This document shows positions 1 through 6,508 of a stretch of DNA of 10,629 nt, in pieces. The position numbers were made by a program, and so were the translations under genes. This DNA comes from an uncultured Saprospiraceae bacterium. GTDB taxonomy: Bacteria; Bacteroidota; Bacteroidia; Chitinophagales; Saprospiraceae. The notes beneath the pieces are model-generated. The model saw nothing but the letters and a program-made list of their open reading frames with translations. It had not been told where the DNA came from and made no database searches. The stretch is from positions 1-10,629 of the forward strand of contig CALHBW010000061.1 of the NCBI GenBank assembly GCA_937930625.1, read 5' to 3'. How positions within the stretch are numbered: position 1 is the first letter of the stretch; each line of letters begins with the position of its first letter.

Positions 1-53
1 GCTTGGGCTTGAATTAACGAGAAAGCAAAACACAAACATAGTAACTTTTTCAT
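1..53 (-). CDS. 5' end of an exported protein (signal peptide only), downstream of susD
   Basis: Only the first 17 codons lie in the window, from an ATG at 53-51 running off the left edge. They read MKKLLCLCFAFSLIQAQ: two lysines, a hydrophobic core, then an A-Q-A type end. This is a typical Bacteroidota Sec signal peptide, probably cleaved by signal peptidase I near Q-A-Q. The ATG follows an A/T-rich leader with no Shine-Dalgarno sequence, as is usual in the phylum. It starts 105 bp after the susD stop on the same strand, so it is probably the third gene of the susCD operon. In such operons this slot often encodes a surface-exposed binding protein or a degradative enzyme, but nothing visible here identifies which. 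The gap between susD and this gene is almost entirely repeat DNA. Confidence 0.75.
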   Translation of the reverse strand, partial: MKKLLCLCFAFSLIQAQ

Positions 54-60
54 AATATTT

Positions 61-171
61 TAATGGTTAATGGTAAACGGTCAATGGTTAATAAATACGT
101 TTTCGCTACGCGAAAATTAATCGTTAAAAATTAACCATTAACCGTTAACCATTATTAATTACTCATTAACC
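61..171. repeat. Nested inverted repeat built from GGTNRAY heptamers around a small hairpin
   Basis: On the plus strand 65-92 is four heptamers in a row (GGTTAAT, GGTAAAC and so on, position 4 variable). On the minus strand 171-123 is seven heptamers of the same kind, some degenerate. The two arrays face each other: 69-92 pairs with 130-153 at 22 of 24 positions. Between them 100-106 and 110-116 form a perfect 7-bp stem (TTTTCGC / GCGAAAA) with a 3-base loop. The minus-strand array begins inside the last codons of susD. In RNA from either strand this could fold into a long stem and act as a terminator or mRNA 3' stabiliser between susD and the next gene. Confidence 0.8.
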
Positions 172-1577
172 ATCGTTTTCACAAAAATACCCGGATCTTC
201 TGCGGGAGCATTTTCATTAGCATTCAGTTCATCATCCGAATATGGCATGCGCTCAGGGTAAGGTGCAGCCGGACCATCTACGAGTTCATATGATACAGCA
301 ATATCCGTATCACTTTTACGCAGTCGGCGAGCATCATTGAAGGGCATATACATCCCGAAACCTGATACATAGCGCTCCTCAATAATCTCGCGCAACAAAG
401 CCCTATCGGTAGCGATACCATCGGCATTTTCCATGCCTCCTGACTCAAAATCTGCTAACTCATACGCCTCATAAAGGAAAGGAGAACTTTGGAAATTTGC
501 ATTGACCATTCCGCCCGTATTGAGCCATGCACGGAGGGCGTTGAGGGCGTCCAACCCGGTAGCGAGGTCTTGTGTACGTGCGCCCGCTTCTGCCAAAATC
601 AACTGATTTTCAGCATAAGAAACCATATTTTGCGGTTCAAATTGTTCGATAATTCCAGTATTCTGTGCACCGCCTTCTTCGTCAATTGTGTAATAACCAA
701 AACGTGCTGCTTCATCGGTTTTAGCATTATTACGACTAATACCACTTGACACATCCAAAAGTTGCATCAGATAACTATTGACCGTACCAATATCACCTGC
801 GCGTGAGCCTTCGAGGATTTCCCAAAAGAGATTTTTATCCCCCTCCGAAATATTCGCCTCACCGCGTGGTTCATATTTCATCGAATTAGCATCTGAACTA
901 ATTCCATTTAATGCCGCCGCATATGCCGAGGTGTAATCCTTCATTTGCAAATAATAACGTGCTTTGAGTGTGTATGCTACCTCTCGCCATGCGTCTGCAT
1001 TTCCATTGAAGTGAATATCCACGGAAAGCGGTCTGCCTACCGACGGCGCAAGGTCTTCAACCGCACTGTCGAGCAAGCTCTGAAGAGCATTGAGCACCGA
1101 TACTTGGTCGTCGAATTTCGGGTCGTCAATCTCCAGATTATTGATTTCTGAATAAGGTACATCCCCGAAAAGCGACGCTGCCGTGCCGATAGCGTGTGCT
1201 TCTAAGACTTTGGCGATGCCTGTAAGCAGCTTATCGTCAGGAGCTTCATTGACGATATGGCGCGCATTTGTCACCACACCGATATAGATACGACTCCATG
1301 TAGAAACCGATTCTGCCGTAGAAAAGTCGTAACCGTAAATATTGGAATACAGCGAAGTGATACCGACCAATTGACCGGAATACATGCCTGCTATGCGGTT
1401 AAGGTGTCCGCCTTGTGCAACGATATTGGCAAGTTGTGCCCCCGTCAAAAACAAAGGAACATCCACCTCGTCTATCGCCAAATCATTTGGATTGTCATTG
1501 ATGCCGTCCACCAAGCCCGTACACGATGCCATGAATATTAGCATCGTAAATATGATTGATTTTATATAATTTTTCAT
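159..1577 (-). CDS. susD: SusD/RagB-family outer-membrane lipoprotein
   Basis: Surface lipoprotein that acts as the substrate-binding lid of a SusC transporter. The 472-residue length is normal for the family. The N-terminus is a lipoprotein signal (MKNYIKSIIFTMLIFMASC) with the lipidated cysteine at residue 19. Next comes the N-rich stretch INDNPNDL, then a helical TPR-like scaffold. Residues about 119-145 carry the characteristic family motif ending in LFGDVPYSEI. Near the C-terminus, YPERMPYSDDELNANENAP (about 440-458) matches the usual SusD ending. The shorter SusD-like type (PF12771/PF12741) seems the best fit; starch specificity should not be assumed from the name. The gene lies 81 bp downstream of susC, separated by a strong hairpin. 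The last residues, V-N-E and the stop codon, are encoded by a heptamer repeat array, so the native C-terminus may have been replaced. Confidence 0.93.
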   Translation of the reverse strand: MKNYIKSIIFTMLIFMASCTGLVDGINDNPNDLAIDEVDVPLFLTGAQLANIVAQGGHLNRIAGMYSGQLVGITSLYSNIYGYDFSTAESVSTWSRIYIGVVTNARHIVNEAPDDKLLTGIAKVLEAHAIGTAASLFGDVPYSEINNLEIDDPKFDDQVSVLNALQSLLDSAVEDLAPSVGRPLSVDIHFNGNADAWREVAYTLKARYYLQMKDYTSAYAAALNGISSDANSMKYEPRGEANISEGDKNLFWEILEGSRAGDIGTVNSYLMQLLDVSSGISRNNAKTDEAARFGYYTIDEEGGAQNTGIIEQFEPQNMVSYAENQLILAEAGARTQDLATGLDALNALRAWLNTGGMVNANFQSSPFLYEAYELADFESGGMENADGIATDRALLREIIEERYVSGFGMYMPFNDARRLRKSDTDIAVSYELVDGPAAPYPERMPYSDDELNANENAPAEDPGIFVKTMVNE

Positions 1578-1592
1578 TTTTATATTTTCCGA

Positions 1593-1651
1593 ACCGTACC
1601 GACGACTTTAGCCGTCGCGGTAAAAACGACGGCTAAAGTCGTCGGTACGGT
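1593..1651. repeat. 25-bp perfect inverted repeat (BIME-like) between susC and susD
   Basis: 1593-1617 and 1627-1651 are exact reverse complements, with a 9-base loop. Each arm is also a small hairpin on its own (CGACG-N8-CGTCG at 1600-1617 and again at 1627-1644), so the unit reads as two REP-like hairpins in inverted orientation with GTAC at the feet. It fills most of the 81-bp gap between the susC stop (1659) and the susD start (1577). In the susCD transcript it would form a very stable stem, which could protect the susC mRNA 3' end or reduce read-through into susD. There is no clean T-run beside it on the minus strand, so a full rho-independent terminator is not indicated. Confidence 0.85.
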
Positions 1652-1658
1652 ATTTATT

Positions 1659-4600
1659 TTAAAAATCTACGCCGAGCGTAATTAAGAGTGATCTAGTGGC
1701 GGGGTTGGTAAAATATTCCAAACCCTGGCCTGCCCCAACACCTGTTTGGCTGATTTCTGGGTCAATACCGTCGATTCTATCCCAGTAAATCCAGTTTCGA
1801 GCTGTTACACCAACTGTAATTCCGCTTATTTTTTCATTAAATAAATTGCTGCCTAACCTGTAGCTCAACGATAATTCACGAATTTTGGTGAATGTAGCAT
1901 CTGCAATAGAAAAATTGTACGCCTGATTATCCCCGAAACCGCCGCCGATACCGTGTCTGTACCAAGTCTCGTCCAAGAGGACAGGACCTGCGCCGAAGTC
2001 TTCAATATTACCGCGTACCGTTGTTCCTGCGGCAATTACATCGCCGTCGAAATTGGTCAGGTCTTGGTCAAGTGTCAAGCGGTTGGCAGTTTCCGTGGTT
2101 GTACCAAATCTACGTAATACCCACAATGAGCGCGGGGAAAATTCACCGCCCTGCGAGTGTTCTACAACAGCATTGAGCGTGAGTCCTTTCCACGAGAAAT
2201 TCAAACCACCGCCTAATCGCCAATCAGGATTCGGGTCGCCAAGCACTTCTGGGCTGGATGTGAGCTGTGGGAAACCATTTTCATCCAAAATAAAATTGCC
2301 TGCATCGTCCGTTTGCGAACCTGTACCATACAATACGCCCAAAGGATGCCCCACAATTGCACGGCTACTCACGGACGCTCCCGGAGTCAAGTCAATGGTT
2401 TCTGTACCAAAAAGGTTCGTGACTTCATTTCTGTTTCGGGAGAAATTGGCAGTTACACCCAATTTCATATCGGTTGTACGATAAGCTTCCCAGTTTAAGT
2501 CCAACTCAATACCGTTATTTTTCATATCAGCAAAATTGCCGTATTGAGTGTCATATCCAAATGAGGGTGTAAGTTCCAGGCTTATCAAAATATCATCTAT
2601 CACATTGCTGTAGTATGTGATACTGACACCGAGTTTATCTTTCAAAAACCTCAAATCCGTACCGATTTCCCATTCGGTTTTGATTTCGGGTCTGATATCG
2701 GGATTGCCTAAATCATCATCAATACGAAAACCGCCACCAAATAAGGCAATACTTATCGGATCGCTATATGTACTGTATCCAAATCCGGTTTCGGCGAGTG
2801 TCTCAAAACGGTGTGGCGCAGGTTCTACCCCTACTCTACCCCATGCTGCACGGATTTTTCCAAAAGAAAGGGGACCTGCATTTTCGGCAAATTGCCACGC
2901 TACATCTGCTGCCGGATAAAAGAATTGTCCCTTGACAGTAGAAGAAGCTTCTAAGTTTCCTGATACATTGAGAAAGACTTTATCAAATAAATCAAAACCC
3001 AATACCGCATAGCCACGATTTGACCTTCTGCGTGTTTTGAAATTTTCAAACTCCGAATTCTCCGCAGCCGTATTGAGCGAAGTGGTTTCTTTTCTGGCGT
3101 TCGCCAAAAAACCAGTAATTTGACCGGAATTGCGACGATAGCGGCGGTCATTGATAGACCAGCCAAGCGTTGTAGCCAAACCGATATTATCTGCCAAATC
3201 AAAAGTCCCTTTTGCAATAGCATCAAAATTAATGGCTTTTCTTCCAATAATATCCTCGGCAAAAATGCCCGGACTTCTATCACCCCCCGAACTAATCGGG
3301 AAGAAATACACACGCTTATCATCAGAAATATCTGCGCTTCCGCGCAAAATCAATTGTAACTGATTGATAGGAGTAATGGTTATTTGCGGATTGACGACAT
3401 AACGATTTACATCACTCGTAGCCGTTTGTTCGTTAATCGTCCAGAGCGGATTATTGTAGGTTGGGTTGACTTGATTTCCCAGATACCTTCTGTAAGAACG
3501 ATGCCTGCCTTCTACTTTTTCGCCTTCATCCCCTGTATATGTTCCGATATAATCTGTAATATCAAAGTCAGGTGGAGTCCGTAAAAATCCGAGCATCAAA
3601 CCTGCTGTATTTGAGTTTTGCTGAATACGATTCGAGCCTGTCAATGTATAAGCTGCTTTTGTGCTGAGTGTGAGCCAATCAGTGAGATACATTTTATTAT
3701 TAAAACGGACATTGGTGCGGTCATAATCGGAATTCTTGATGATGCCCTCTTGGTCGAGTCTTCCCAATCCAAAGTAGTATGAAGACTTTTCATTACCGCC
3801 CGAAATAGACAAGTCGTGTTGTAAAAAACCACCTGTTTGGAATATATTATCCCAATTGGAATCCACAAAAGTTGCTGTTGAATTTCTCTCATCAATCGGA
3901 TAATAGACCGTTCCGTCGGCTGCAGTAAAAAACTCTCCGCTTTCATCTACCACATCCGAACCACCTGACCTGTCTGGGATGTAATCGCCCCAAGACTCTG
4001 AACTTGTTGGGCTGTACGAGCCATTTCTACCCTGTCCCCAAGTGTCTTGCATAGGTACGCGCTCGGTGATTTGGTCGAAAGAAACAGAAGCTTTGTAGGA
4101 AATTTTCGGTTTGCCGAGTGCGCCGTCTTTTGTCGTAATTACAATCACGCCATTCGCTGCACGAGACCCCCACAATGCTGCTGCCGAAGCACCTTTTAAG
4201 ACCTGCATAGAAGCGATGTCATTCGGATTGATGTCATTGAGACGCGACTGCTGCGATACACCGCCCGTTCTACCGCCGGTAATATTATTACCACCACCAT
4301 AGTCGGTCGAATTACTGAGTGGAACGCCATCAACAACAATAAGAGGTGAGCCGTTTCCCGTGATTGTATTTGCACCACGTATGCGTATCGCACTACCTGC
4401 GCCCGGGTCGCCGTTGGAGCGAATAATACGCACATTGGATGCCTTTGCGGAAAGTCCATTGATGACGCCCGTTTCGCCGGAACGTGCGACCGCGTCTGTA
4501 TTGACAACGGTAGAACTTGCGCCCATTTCGTCCTTTCTTTCTTCAAATCCGAGTGCGGTCACGACGACTTCATCTAAGAGTTGAGAATCGTCGCGCAGCT

Positions 4601-4877
4601 CGACATTCATCGTTCCTCCGCCTGTTACGGCAAGGGTCTGTTCTTGCATACCGATGTAGCTGAAAGTCAGGCTGCTATTGGCGTCTTTGACCTCTAAGGT
4701 GTATTTGCCGTCGAGGTCGGTGGTCGTGCCATTGGTCGTGCCTGTTTCATAGACATTGGCACCGATGACTCCCTCGCCGGATGCGTCAGTCACGACACCT
4801 GTTACGGTGACTTGTGCCATCGTCCAAGTTGCGACCAAAAGGCAACTCATAAGTAGTAATAATCTTTTCATTCGCAT
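1659..4877 (-). CDS. susC: SusC/RagA-family TonB-linked outer-membrane transporter
   Basis: TonB-dependent channel that imports oligomers captured by its SusD partner. The 1072-residue length fits the family. Residues 1-21 are a signal peptide ending TMA-Q. Residues about 23-97 are the carboxypeptidase-regulatory-like beta domain (PF13715), with the typical GVVTDASGEGVIGANV and FSYIGMQEQ stretches. LDEVVVTALG (101-110) opens the plug. Plug landmarks follow: IRIRGANT, PLIVVDGVPL (about 178-187) and DINPNDIASMQVLKGASAAA (about 215-234), then SRAANGVIVITTK. The rest is the beta barrel, ending in TRSLLITLGVDF with the terminal aromatic residue typical of outer-membrane proteins. Methionine 3 (codon 4871-4869, MKRLLLLM) is an equally plausible start. 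The gene is the first of the operon, and three repeat hairpins lie just upstream of its start. The substrate cannot be read from the sequence. Confidence 0.97.
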   Translation of the reverse strand: MRMKRLLLLMSCLLVATWTMAQVTVTGVVTDASGEGVIGANVYETGTTNGTTTDLDGKYTLEVKDANSSLTFSYIGMQEQTLAVTGGGTMNVELRDDSQLLDEVVVTALGFEERKDEMGASSTVVNTDAVARSGETGVINGLSAKASNVRIIRSNGDPGAGSAIRIRGANTITGNGSPLIVVDGVPLSNSTDYGGGNNITGGRTGGVSQQSRLNDINPNDIASMQVLKGASAAALWGSRAANGVIVITTKDGALGKPKISYKASVSFDQITERVPMQDTWGQGRNGSYSPTSSESWGDYIPDRSGGSDVVDESGEFFTAADGTVYYPIDERNSTATFVDSNWDNIFQTGGFLQHDLSISGGNEKSSYYFGLGRLDQEGIIKNSDYDRTNVRFNNKMYLTDWLTLSTKAAYTLTGSNRIQQNSNTAGLMLGFLRTPPDFDITDYIGTYTGDEGEKVEGRHRSYRRYLGNQVNPTYNNPLWTINEQTATSDVNRYVVNPQITITPINQLQLILRGSADISDDKRVYFFPISSGGDRSPGIFAEDIIGRKAINFDAIAKGTFDLADNIGLATTLGWSINDRRYRRNSGQITGFLANARKETTSLNTAAENSEFENFKTRRRSNRGYAVLGFDLFDKVFLNVSGNLEASSTVKGQFFYPAADVAWQFAENAGPLSFGKIRAAWGRVGVEPAPHRFETLAETGFGYSTYSDPISIALFGGGFRIDDDLGNPDIRPEIKTEWEIGTDLRFLKDKLGVSITYYSNVIDDILISLELTPSFGYDTQYGNFADMKNNGIELDLNWEAYRTTDMKLGVTANFSRNRNEVTNLFGTETIDLTPGASVSSRAIVGHPLGVLYGTGSQTDDAGNFILDENGFPQLTSSPEVLGDPNPDWRLGGGLNFSWKGLTLNAVVEHSQGGEFSPRSLWVLRRFGTTTETANRLTLDQDLTNFDGDVIAAGTTVRGNIEDFGAGPVLLDETWYRHGIGGGFGDNQAYNFSIADATFTKIRELSLSYRLGSNLFNEKISGITVGVTARNWIYWDRIDGIDPEISQTGVGAGQGLEYFTNPATRSLLITLGVDF

Positions 4878-4896
4878 AGTGTTTTGGTGAAAATTC

Positions 4897-5002
4897 GTAA
4901 CGCGGTACTTCCAGCCCGCGCGCCGTTAGCTTTTGCATATTTTAATGTGGAACAGGCTGGAAGCACCGTTCTACGTGGCGCGGACTGGAAGTGCCACGCT
5001 AC
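4897..5002. repeat. Three hairpin repeats with a conserved CTTCCAG loop, two inverted relative to the first
   Basis: One roughly 25-bp unit occurs three times: plus-strand sense at 4897-4921 and minus-strand sense at 4951-4974 and 4978-5002. Read in its own sense each is GTA plus a short stem, a 10-base loop of the form YRCTTCCAGY, and the returning stem. The stems are CGCGG/CCGCG (4901-4920), GAACGG/CTGTTC (minus, 4971-4950) and GCGTGG/CCGCGC (minus, 4999-4978). Stem bases differ between copies but pairing is kept (one G-T wobble in each of the last two), while the loop is nearly constant. The first and third units are also reverse complements of each other over 25 bp with 4 mismatches. The array lies 20 bp upstream of susC, between the divergent susC and M14 genes. 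Confidence 0.8.
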
Positions 5003-5042
5003 ATTTTGCAATTTTTATTTTTTTCATAAAAATACAATAAGA

Positions 5043-5076
5043 ATTTTACATAGATAAAACTTTTATTGTGTAAAAT
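5043..5076. promoter_or_regulatory. Dyad in the divergent susC/peptidase control region (possible operator)
   Basis: ATTTTACA at 5043-5050 is mirrored by TGTAAAAT at 5069-5076, an 8-bp perfect inverted repeat with an 18-base gap. A second overlapping dyad (ACAATAA / TTATTGT) lies in the same stretch. The right half-site ends two bases before the -7 box proposed for the peptidase gene, a sensible position for a regulator. The region is very AT-rich, so chance dyads are common and this is only a candidate. Confidence 0.25.
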
Positions 5077-5077
5077 A

Positions 5078-5085
5078 TAATTTTG
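5078..5085 (+). promoter_or_regulatory. Candidate Bacteroidota -7 box for the M14 peptidase gene
   Basis: TAATTTTG matches the Bacteroidota housekeeping -7 consensus TAnnTTTG exactly and lies 32 bases before the ATG at 5118. No convincing TTTG -33 box is seen at the usual spacing, so the promoter may be weak or activator-dependent. No equivalent box was found for susC on the opposite strand. Confidence 0.45.
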
Positions 5086-5117
5086 TTCAAATTTTTATTT
5101 GTTTTGCAAAAAGAATT

Positions 5118-6368
5118 ATGAAAAATACGATTAAAAATACATCACATTTACTCATTGCTATCTTGCTAATTTGTGGATTATACGCTTGTGTTGCGGTCAA
5201 AAGTGCGGCGACTTACGATTTTCCAAAACCCATTGACACGACTGATAAGGAAATTATATATCAAGAAAAAAAGACCTATACATTCGCAGATATAGGTGTG
5301 TATGTGAGTAATGAATTTGACGGTGCACGGCTCAATGGCTGTCGTGTAATGAATGATTCGACGATAGAAGCCACCATTTCACCGGAAAATACACCGATAA
5401 ATGCGAGTGCGTATTATGCGATGCAAATTTGGTCGGACGAAGCGCGGGACTTGACCGTCATTCTGAATTACACTGAACACGCGCATCGTTATTCGCCAAA
5501 AATAAGTACCAATCGCAGCGATTGGACAATACTGGATTCGACGCAGGTAGAAGTGCTGAATGAAGGGAAACAATGCGCCGTTACGCTGACTGTCAGCCCG
5601 AAGAAAACTTATCTTTCTGGGCAGGAATTGGTCGTTACATCGGATGTAAAAATGTGGTGTGAGGATAAGGCAGAGCAAAGCGGTGTGGCGTTTTCGTCGA
5701 TTGGAAAAAGTAAGTTGGGGCGCGATTTATTTTGTTTGGATATTTGCACCGCAACGAAGAAAGAGAAGGATTTGATTGTGATTATGAGTCGGCAGCATCC
5801 GCCGGAAGTGACGGGGTATTTAGCGATGGAGGCTTTTGTGGAGGAAGTCTTGGAGGATAAGCCTTTGAGTCGGGCTTTTCGGGAGAAATATCGTGTTTTG
5901 GTTTTTCCGCTGATGAATCCTGATGGGGTAGATTTGGGACATTGGCGACATTCGGCAGGTGGTATTGATATGAATCGCGATTGGGCGTATTATCATCAAC
6001 CGGAAACGAAAGCAGTAGCGGATTTTGTAGTGCAAACAGAAAAAGCGGATAAGAATGATGTGATTTTGGGCTTGGATTTTCATTCGACTTGGTACGATGT
6101 GTATTATACGATGGTGGATAGTTTGCACTCCGACCTCCCGGGTTTTAGACATTATTGGATTCCCGGTGTGCAGGAAACGCTGAATGATTATGAGGCGAAG
6201 GATAAACCCGCCGGATTGGGTGCGCCTGTGTCGAAGGGTTGGTTTTATACGCAATTCAACGCGGAAGGGATTACCTACGAAATTGGTGATGAAACGCCGC
6301 GTGAATTTATTGACCTGAAAGGTCGCGTATCGGCGCGGGAGATGATGCAGTTGTTGGTGTTTCGGTGA
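5118..6368 (+). CDS. M14-family zinc carboxypeptidase, predicted lipoprotein
   Basis: Zinc metallopeptidase predicted to remove residues from the C-termini of peptides outside the cytoplasm. Residues 1-24 form a lipoprotein-type signal (ICGLYAC, cysteine 24). Residues about 50-180 are a beta-rich N-terminal domain like that of cytosolic-carboxypeptidase-type M14 enzymes. The catalytic domain follows: RQHPPE (225-230) supplies zinc ligands H227 and E230; NPDGVDLGHWRHSAGGIDMN is followed by R287 in the MNRDW motif, giving the substrate-carboxylate Asn/Arg pair; LDFHSTW gives the third zinc ligand H322; TYEIGDE gives the likely catalytic E388. All key residues are therefore present. Length 416 is reasonable for a two-domain member. 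The gene is divergent from susC across a 240-bp repeat-containing region and convergent with the S74 gene. A role in feeding SusC/SusD is possible but rests only on position. The exact M14 subfamily and specificity are not determined. Confidence 0.9.
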   Translation: MKNTIKNTSHLLIAILLICGLYACVAVKSAATYDFPKPIDTTDKEIIYQEKKTYTFADIGVYVSNEFDGARLNGCRVMNDSTIEATISPENTPINASAYYAMQIWSDEARDLTVILNYTEHAHRYSPKISTNRSDWTILDSTQVEVLNEGKQCAVTLTVSPKKTYLSGQELVVTSDVKMWCEDKAEQSGVAFSSIGKSKLGRDLFCLDICTATKKEKDLIVIMSRQHPPEVTGYLAMEAFVEEVLEDKPLSRAFREKYRVLVFPLMNPDGVDLGHWRHSAGGIDMNRDWAYYHQPETKAVADFVVQTEKADKNDVILGLDFHSTWYDVYYTMVDSLHSDLPGFRHYWIPGVQETLNDYEAKDKPAGLGAPVSKGWFYTQFNAEGITYEIGDETPREFIDLKGRVSAREMMQLLVFR

Positions 6369-6400
6369 TTGGGAAATGTTGAACAGGTATGAGGAATGAC

Positions 6401-6499
6401 GAACATGTAGAGCAAATTCATGAATTTGCTCTACATGTTCTGGTATTATATCGAGATTCTCCTTCGTAGGGACAAGGCATGCCTTGTCCCTACGAAGGA
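6401..6499. repeat. Double-palindrome element, copy 1 (possible bidirectional terminator)
   Basis: Two perfect 40-bp palindromes, 6401-6440 and 6460-6499, joined by a 19-base linker containing TATCGAGATTC. Both have the same architecture: 6 flanking bases, GTAG, 8 bases, CATG, the complementary 8 bases, CTAC and 6 flanking bases (cores 6407-6434 and 6466-6493). A fragment matching the start of the element (GAACAGGTA, 6381-6389) lies just before it. The element fills the 140-bp gap between the convergent peptidase and S74 genes, where it could stop transcription from both sides. A second copy lies at 10318-10416. Confidence 0.9.
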
Positions 6500-6508
6500 A
6501 GGTCGAGG

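Noticed and set aside
3641..3946. 101-codon minus-strand frame inside susC, and similar frames on both strands of susC and susD
   Set aside because: They overlap in other frames genes with unmistakable family sequence along their whole length, and show no independent features.
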